In this document: positions 7,570 through 11,107 of the stretch, one piece after another
How the letters are laid out: each line of letters opens with the position of its first letter
Numbering within the stretch: position 1 is the first letter of the stretch
Source: Cyclostephanos tholiformis
Taxonomy: Eukaryota; Bacillariophyta; Thalassiosirophyceae; Thalassiosirales; Thalassiosiraceae
Assembly (NCBI GenBank): GCA_036939975.1
Contig: JALLPB010001120.1
Coordinates: forward strand, 1 to 11,107
Length of the DNA: 11,107 nt
Direction: 5' to 3'
Notes under the pieces: generated by a model
What the model was told of the DNA's origin: nothing
The model's input: the letters and a program-made list of their open reading frames with translations, nothing else
The model's database searches: none
Translations under genes and position numbers: made by a program

Positions 7570-7928
7570 TGAAAGAATGTGTCCATGGGGACAGCTACAT
7601 TAATGGGTGTAGGCAATTGGCCGTGGCCGGCTCGGTCACTCCTAGCGGAGCCCTCGCCTATTCATGGTCTAATTATATCGTTAAAGTCTATGGTTTTGAC
7701 AAATTATGACAAGTGTTGTGCGTTTGAATACCTTCTGTTCTTCGATATGCATGTCAACACGTGTCAGGCACGTGTCACCTTTGACACACCCCATACAAGA
7801 ACTATGTACGGGAAAGATCTTTTCTCGTAATTGTCTTCGCTTTCCGGTGACGCGTCGCTACTCCAATTTATGGAATATTTCCTTCTTTGGCGACTATCGG
7901 CGCTAAATGGTGTGGTCATATTCACTCA
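7570..7928 (-). repeat. LTR B, shared by E1 (5' LTR) and E2 (3' LTR)
   Basis: This 359-bp repeat starts with the same TGAAAGAATGTGTCCAT as LTR A and ends in CATATTCACTCA. On its left side it abuts the primer-binding-like site and gag leader of E1; on its right it abuts a polypurine tract identical to that of E1, followed by the pol end of E2. It therefore plays both roles. It differs from LTR A by many substitutions and a few short gaps. It holds the conserved TATA-like block (TAATTATA, 7670-7677) and two CACGTG cores, ACACGTGT at 7757-7764 and GGCACGTGTC at 7767-7776. Confidence 0.85.
7757..7776. promoter_or_regulatory. paired CACGTG sites in LTR B
   Basis: Two CACGTGTCA words are repeated 10 bp apart, one helical turn, the first within the perfect palindrome ACACGTGT. 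They occupy the same place in the LTR as the single palindrome of LTR A. Cooperative bZIP or bHLH binding is a possible reading, not shown. Confidence 0.4.
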
Positions 7929-7940
7929 GTCCCCTCAAGA
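7929..7940 (-). promoter_or_regulatory. polypurine tract of E2
   Basis: The minus strand reads TCTTGAGGGGAC directly against the CA end of LTR B, identical to the E1 tract. It shows that LTR B is the 3' LTR of a second element lying at higher coordinates. E2 has about 25 extra bp (around 7965-7998) between the tract and the pol stop compared with E1. Confidence 0.65.
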
Positions 7941-7998
7941 TCAGACGGGGATTTGGAATCATTGGGTGGTCTTGTCAAGGTAAGTCTATGCAGGTCTA

Positions 7999-9073
7999 TC
8001 AGGTCTTATGGTCATAAATGTCATAGAGAACATTCTTGACTAGGTCTCGTCTCTTTGATCCAGAGGTAACTTTAGTCAGGAAGTCAGCCCAGTTATCCTG
8101 GGTACTAATATGCGTGAATCAAGATTTGTCCATGGCAACTGACTTGCGGCAAGCGTGATAGCAGATCGAATTGCACTTCTTCTTCAGTTCTGATTCCGGC
8201 ATACAAGAATTTGTAATAGCAGACTTGTTGTTGCCATAGATGTAGCTAGGGCCAAGGACGGGTATGCTCATCATTCGGAGCTTGTACTGCAGTCCCCTCA
8301 GCTTTTCCACACCGTGCCTCATTGCAACGAACTTGGCACCGAAAACAGAGGTCTCAATTGTAGGCTGTCATTTAGATACCCAGTCAATGCAGGCCATATT
8401 GATGTAAATGAAGAAACTGGTCCTAGACCATCGTGTCCGTTTCTCCCCTGCGTGGTCACTGTCGACCCACATCCGAATGTCAACGTCCTTACCGAGGGGT
8501 GGAGGCATGTTGTCCGGGATAGCCTCAGACACGTTATCATAAAATCCACCCCAGTCACGTTTGGGGAACATGCGCAGGTCTATGTCTGGGTAGGTGGGGT
8601 CAAAAATGAATCTAGAATTGTGTTTAAGCTTCAGGTAAGCCATAATATGCAACGCTGCCACGAGGTGGCCGAGACGTGGTTATGCAAGAAAGAATGACAA
8701 GAGGGATACCTCCATTGCAATGTCTACGCGTCCAATTTCCACCATCCAACACATCATCCCAAGGAGATGAGCATAGAAGGAGGATAGGGAAGGGTCTAAG
8801 GGGTCTGATATGTCTGTCTCCGAGTCATATGTTGTGGGAAATGGATTTTCAGCTTTGAGCGGGAGTCTGAAGCGTCCATTAAACTCCTCCAGGAGTTGTT
8901 TCTCGGTGTTGCGGACAGCCTGGTTGACATACTTAGAGGGACTCATCCCCCAAGCCCAGATGCCATTGGGAAGTCATGTCTCCTTCAACTTTGCACCGAG
9001 GTAGATGTCAGGGTCACAGTTATGCGGGTCTTTTAACGGCATATAGCCGTGAATTTTGGACAAGATGGTCATG
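7999..9073 (-). pseudogene. E2 pol 3' part: reverse transcriptase tail and RNase H
   Basis: One reading frame runs from the TGA at 7999-8001 back to about 9073 with four in-frame stops: TGA 8119-8121, TGA 8368-8370, TAA 8680-8682 and TGA 8974-8976. Around them the protein is well preserved: MTILSKIHGYMPLKDPHNC, DPDIYLGAKLKE, LPNGIWAWGMSPSKYV, DPLDPSLSSFYAHLLG, VDSDHAG, SVFGAKF, YGNNKSAI, NSICYHACRKSVAMD and ADFLTKVTSGSKRRDL. Each stop replaces a codon that is sense in E1 where E1 covers the site. The RNase H glutamate is lysine, as in E1, and the YGDN aspartate is also asparagine here. The upper edge is a single-base shift (HHDP to MTIL) into the reverse transcriptase core. Confidence 0.85.
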
Positions 9074-9581
9074 GGTCATGATGGATGACAAGGATGTCAT
9101 CAACATAGCATAAGATATATGCATAGTATTGAGTGTTGTCTGTCGGGTTGGTCTGTGCCTTGTACCAAAGGTCAGGGTCTGCTTTGCAAGAGGTGTAGCC
9201 CATGTGCCTCATAAAAGAAGCGAGGTGTGCTTGGAAAGCTGCAACAGCACTTTTAAGTCCGTAGAGTGCACGCACGATGATGGCATGTCGTCCGGTGTCT
9301 GTGCCGAATTCTGGTCCGAGGATAGTCCAAACCTTCTCCGTGATAGGAGCGGTGATGTATGCATTCATAACATCCCCTGTCTTAACGTCTAGGCTATTAA
9401 GGGCCACTATTGTCAGGGCAATGCAAACAGTTTCACTAGAAACGACGCTGGCATAGGTCATGGCTGAGGGAGTGTCTGTCAGGTGCCCCCCGGCAACCAG
9501 TCTGGCTTTTCTGGTAAAGTCGGCCATTTTAACATCAAAGAACATATGACGTGGTGTCATCGGGGAGAATGTCAAAGGCAA
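9069..9581 (-). pseudogene. E2 reverse transcriptase core
   Basis: This 170-codon open segment carries the copia reverse transcriptase core in order: VKMADFTRKARLVAGGH, YASVVSSETVCIAL, the motif-A region LDVKTGDVMNAYI with its aspartate, EKVWTILGPEFG, VRALYGLKSAVAAFQAHL, CKADPDLWYKAQ, and the active-site box YVDD in ILCYVDDILVIHH. It would copy the element RNA into DNA in the particle. The catalytic aspartates look intact. The segment is bounded by a frameshift below, at 9069-9075, and above by a small deletion with frame change near 9550-9560, between ILPDD and RHMFFDVK. It is therefore not part of a continuous Pol. This whole domain is missing from E1. Confidence 0.88.
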
Positions 9582-9734
9582 CGCGAACGTTCTTCATCTC
9601 CTTGGCAATGGCATCTGCCCAAAGGGTATTCCCGTTCTGCCGGTCGAGGTCTAGTGCCTGATGCACGGTCTTAGGGACATGAACCCCAAATTTATGGGTG
9701 CGTTTTAAATATCTTGTCTCTCGTTTCTTAACTA
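9554..9734 (-). pseudogene. E2 pol linker before the reverse transcriptase
   Basis: The minus strand encodes VKKRETRYLKRTHKFGVHVP, then KTVHQALDLDRQNGNTLWAD and KEMKNVRVAFDILPDD, the conserved lead-in to the copia reverse transcriptase. The upstream half of the same domain lies beyond the MITE at 10054-10258. The frames on the two sides differ by one base, exactly what an insertion of 319 bp (317 plus the duplicated TA) into a continuous frame would produce. Reading frames seen running further into 9735-9849 are read-through into the MITE. Confidence 0.8.
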
Positions 9735-9776
9735 CCGAATAGACCGGGGGATAAGAAACACCGGGGGATAGGAAAC
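9735..9776 (+). repeat. MITE left terminal inverted repeat with tandem subterminal copy
   Basis: The 26-bp terminal repeat (9735-9760) is followed at once by a second copy of its inner part: ACCGGGGGATAAGAAAC (9743-9759) and ACCGGGGGATAGGAAAC (9760-9776), one mismatch in 17. The right end has no second copy, so the left end alone is doubled. This could be a second transposase-binding site. Confidence 0.85.
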
Positions 9777-10025
9777 AGACACTAAATCTAACTAAATTAG
9801 TCAGAAAATTAAAAATAGGAGGAATCAAATTGCAGTGCGATGCGGTCATTTTCAGAAACCCTCGTCAGCAACAATTATATTCAGCGCTAAATTTCGGATT
9901 TTTTATATATTTGGGTCGACTAATGAAATTTACCGCAGCTTTTTATACAAACGAAAAGCGACACACTCAGGGTTGGCGGGAAAAAACTTTTGAACGATTT
10001 AGCTATCACATCCTTGCACATTAGC

Positions 10026-10051
10026 TGTTTCTTATCCCCCGGTCTGTACGG
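10026..10051 (-). repeat. MITE right terminal inverted repeat
   Basis: This is the reverse complement of the left 26-bp end; the outer bases read CCGTACAGACC here against CCGAATAGACC on the left, and the inner 20 bp are identical. TA follows at 10052-10053. Confidence 0.92.
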
Positions 10052-10053
10052 TA

Positions 10054-10906
10054 GGGATATAATCCGGTCTCGGTGTCTGAAGACATCATGAACCCACCAA
10101 TTAAAAGCAGGTTTATGGTCAATCTCAGCGGCAATGGCATATTCCGTGGTCTGGACGGGATGTGACTCTTTCAGGTCTTTGAGGTCTATCCATGAGGTGG
10201 AACCATCCCTCCACAGGCAGCATAGTTGCCAACTGATGATGGAACACCACTTAAAGGCTCATCCATTGGGTTGAATCTGAGTCTGGTCTGTCAGTCTGAT
10301 TGCTGAGTCTAGTCTGCGGTGGTCAATGATGGAGTCAAAGATGAAGTACTGGTGCCCTTCCGGGTCACAGTTGGCATACATTGACTCTGCAATAAGGTTG
10401 GCATTAAGCTCAGCCTCATCGCTGTCGTCGAAGTGAACAACATATTCCCGGGTGTCTAGGAGGCGGTTGTTGTTGGTGAGTCCAACGGGGTCACCGTTGT
10501 GGTCACGTTTCCAAGATGTGACCTTTCCCCATTTGAGGATGCCGCCTCGCGGGAATACGATCTTGGCACCAACAAAGTTGTCGGTGGTCTCAGGACTAAC
10601 TCTCAGTTCCAAGTCGGGGGAGTCTGGGTCAAGGTCTAAGGGGTCAAAGTGGTCATGGTCGGGGGTCACATCCTCGGCGGGGAAGTCATCCGCCTGTGTG
10701 GGGCGACCGAGGGCAGCGATGACTGAAGTCATGAAGTCATCACGGAGTGTCTTATGCACGGAACATTGGAGTTCCTCATCTGTCAGATGTCTCAGTGTCG
10801 AGTGACAAACATATTGCCCGTTCGATTTCAGGATCTTTGCAGTCAGTGCCTTAGCTGGAAATGTCGCCGACATGTCGTGACGTGTCGGCCCAACACGTCG
10901 GTGTCA
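10054..10906 (-). pseudogene. E2 pol: integrase C-terminal linker to RT N-terminus
   Basis: The minus strand is open from a TGA near 10904-10906 to a TGA at 10259-10261 and then continues in the same frame to the MITE. Conserved blocks are FPAKALTAKILKSNGQYVCH, STLRHLTDEE, ADDFPAEDVTPDHDHFDPLD, IVFPRGGILKWGKVTSWKRD, YVVHFDDSDEAELNANLIAE, HQYFIFDSIIDHRR, WRDGSTSWIDLKDLKESHPV and FNWWVHDVFRHRDRIISL. It lies between the integrase core and the reverse transcriptase in Pol. It retains the 26 bp that E1 lost near 4346. Residues before TFPAKAL are encoded by the GTCG motif cluster and may not belong to the element. No integrase DDE core is present in the window. Confidence 0.8.
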
Positions 10907-10990
10907 CTCCAATTTTGGCCAAATGGATCCATGTCGCCGACACAGAATTGAAGATGTCGTGGCAGTTTGTGTTGGCTTTAGCCGACATTT
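10861..10990. repeat. cluster of TGTCGG/CCGACA motifs
   Basis: ATGTCGCCGACA occurs at 10861-10872 and again at 10931-10942, 70 bp apart. Between and after them are TGTCGTGACGTGTCGG, ACGTCGGTGTC, GATGTCGTGG and AGCCGACAT, so the same 6-bp word appears in both orientations at least six times in 130 bp. ACGTGT and ACACGT (about 10880-10898) form a short inverted repeat. The cluster begins where copia coding similarity becomes uncertain, which fits the subterminal repeats of another transposon inserted into, or joined to, E2. Confidence 0.5.
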
Positions 10991-11107
10991 TTCAAATTTT
11001 TGAAAGTGTGTAAGTAGAAATATACTATGGTACGGGAGTACATACGCACATCAACTTTTGCCCCAACATGCTCTCAACGCTCATTTCATGGATCTGCTGC
11101 TTCCACC
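10991..11107. other. right edge, nothing recognised
   Basis: This is AT-rich sequence with no open frame of note and no similarity to E1, so it is not identifiable as copia coding sequence. It is either the interior of whatever begins at the GTCG motif cluster or flanking DNA. Confidence 0.35.

Larger units (their letters stand above)
2621..7928 (-). mobile_element. E1, Ty1/copia-like LTR retrotransposon, defective
   Basis: This element lies on the minus strand in the order 5' LTR (7570-7928), primer-binding-like site, gag (7430-5644), protease (5540-4782), integrase C-terminal/linker (4664 to about 3886), reverse transcriptase tail and RNase H (3885-3037), polypurine tract and 3' LTR (2621-2989). 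RNase H placed last, after reverse transcriptase, marks the Ty1/copia order, and the peptides match the copia type described from diatoms. The integrase catalytic core and the reverse transcriptase core are deleted, and gag and pol carry stops and frameshifts, so it cannot move on its own. It shares its 5' LTR with E2. The LTRs match at roughly four of five aligned positions by eye, which suggests an old insertion or LTRs of different origin. Confidence 0.9.
9735..10051. mobile_element. 317-bp MITE with TA target-site duplication
   Basis: The ends are 26-bp inverted repeats with two mismatches: 9735-9760 and 10026-10051, sharing the perfect 20-bp core AGACCGGGGGATAAGAAACA. TA is present on both sides (9733-9734 and 10052-10053). 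The E1 paralogue at 3973-3987 (TCAACTAGGGATATA) is the unoccupied site with a single TA, which proves both the borders and the duplication. The inside is AT-rich and has no credible coding frame, so the element is non-autonomous. A TA duplication is typical of Tc1/mariner-type transposition; the family is inferred from this alone. It entered E2 inside the codons for IISL-VKKR, after E2 was in place. Confidence 0.93.
7570..10906 (-). mobile_element. E2, second Ty1/copia-like element, partial and defective
   Basis: E2 shares LTR B with E1 and continues to higher coordinates with pol only: RNase H and reverse transcriptase tail (7999 to about 9073), reverse transcriptase core (9069-9581), N-terminal linker (9583-9734 and 10054-10258), and integrase C-terminal linker (10259 to about 10860-10906). 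No integrase core, protease, gag or 5' LTR is in the window; coding similarity fades at a cluster of GTCGGCGAC motifs near 10861. It carries at least five in-frame stops, frameshifts and an inserted 317-bp MITE. Unlike E1 it keeps the reverse transcriptase core, so the two are independently degraded relatives. Confidence 0.85.

Noticed and set aside
2621..7928. E1 as a simple, isolated insertion with its own two LTRs
   Set aside because: No target-site duplication joins 2616-2620 and 7929-7933, and LTR B is followed directly by another element's polypurine tract.
9830..10024. A 64-codon frame inside the MITE
   Set aside because: It is too short for a transposase and has no DDE or DNA-binding motif.
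9732..10054. MITE with a 3-bp target duplication of the Harbinger type
   Set aside because: The left flank reads CTA and the right TAG; only TA is shared, and the E1 empty site has a single TA.
1..11107. A new defence, secretion or metabolic gene system
   Set aside because: Every well-supported coding region belongs to two copia elements; the remaining frames are too few and too degraded to form a system.

Overview
The window looks like repeat-rich nuclear DNA of a eukaryote, most probably a diatom or a related stramenopile. The Gag and Pol peptides resemble the Ty1/copia retrotransposons known from diatom genomes, for example an aspartic-protease motif of the form D-x-H-A-D-T, the phrase DPLDPSL before RNase H, and VDSDHAG / YGDNKSA in RNase H. 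This placement rests on recognition of the protein family, not on a search. No bacterial operon, tRNA, rRNA or CRISPR array was seen.

Layout on the + axis: (1) 1-1458 is non-coding, AT-rich DNA. It carries a 418-bp array of an 8-bp minisatellite (935-1352) and a decayed, inverted copy of the same motif (about 262-390). (2) 1489-2073 is an unidentified open reading frame, possibly the decayed N-terminus of a DNA-transposon protein. (3) 2257-2620 on the minus strand is a broken coding fragment cut off exactly where a long terminal repeat (LTR) begins. (4) 2621-7928 is retroelement E1 on the minus strand: 3' LTR (2621-2989), polypurine tract, RNase H, a 775-bp deletion that removes the reverse transcriptase core, the integrase-C-terminal/linker region, a second deletion removing the integrase catalytic domain at a (GGTCT)n array, protease, gag in two frames, a tRNA-primer-binding-like site, and the 5' LTR (7570-7928). 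(5) That same LTR is followed at once by the polypurine tract of a second element, E2, also on the minus strand (7929 to about 10.86-10.91 kb). It keeps RNase H, a reverse transcriptase core with YVDD, and the integrase-C-terminal linker. (6) E2 is interrupted by a 317-bp MITE (9735-10051) with 26-bp terminal inverted repeats and a TA target-site duplication. (7) From about 10861 to 10990 there is a cluster of TGTCGG/CCGACA motifs, where recognisable copia coding sequence stops.

Taken together, E1 and E2 form an LTR-E1-LTR-E2 tandem that shares its middle LTR. Both bodies are dead: they carry frameshifts, in-frame stops and large deletions, and both have the same glutamate-to-lysine change at a presumed RNase H catalytic position. 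Because the two bodies overlap, each serves as an empty-site or undeleted reference for the other, which makes the MITE insertion and the deletions definable to the base. I see no new multi-gene system. The most interesting items are the precisely dated-in-order MITE, the shared-LTR tandem, the inverted minisatellite arms and the motif array at the right edge.
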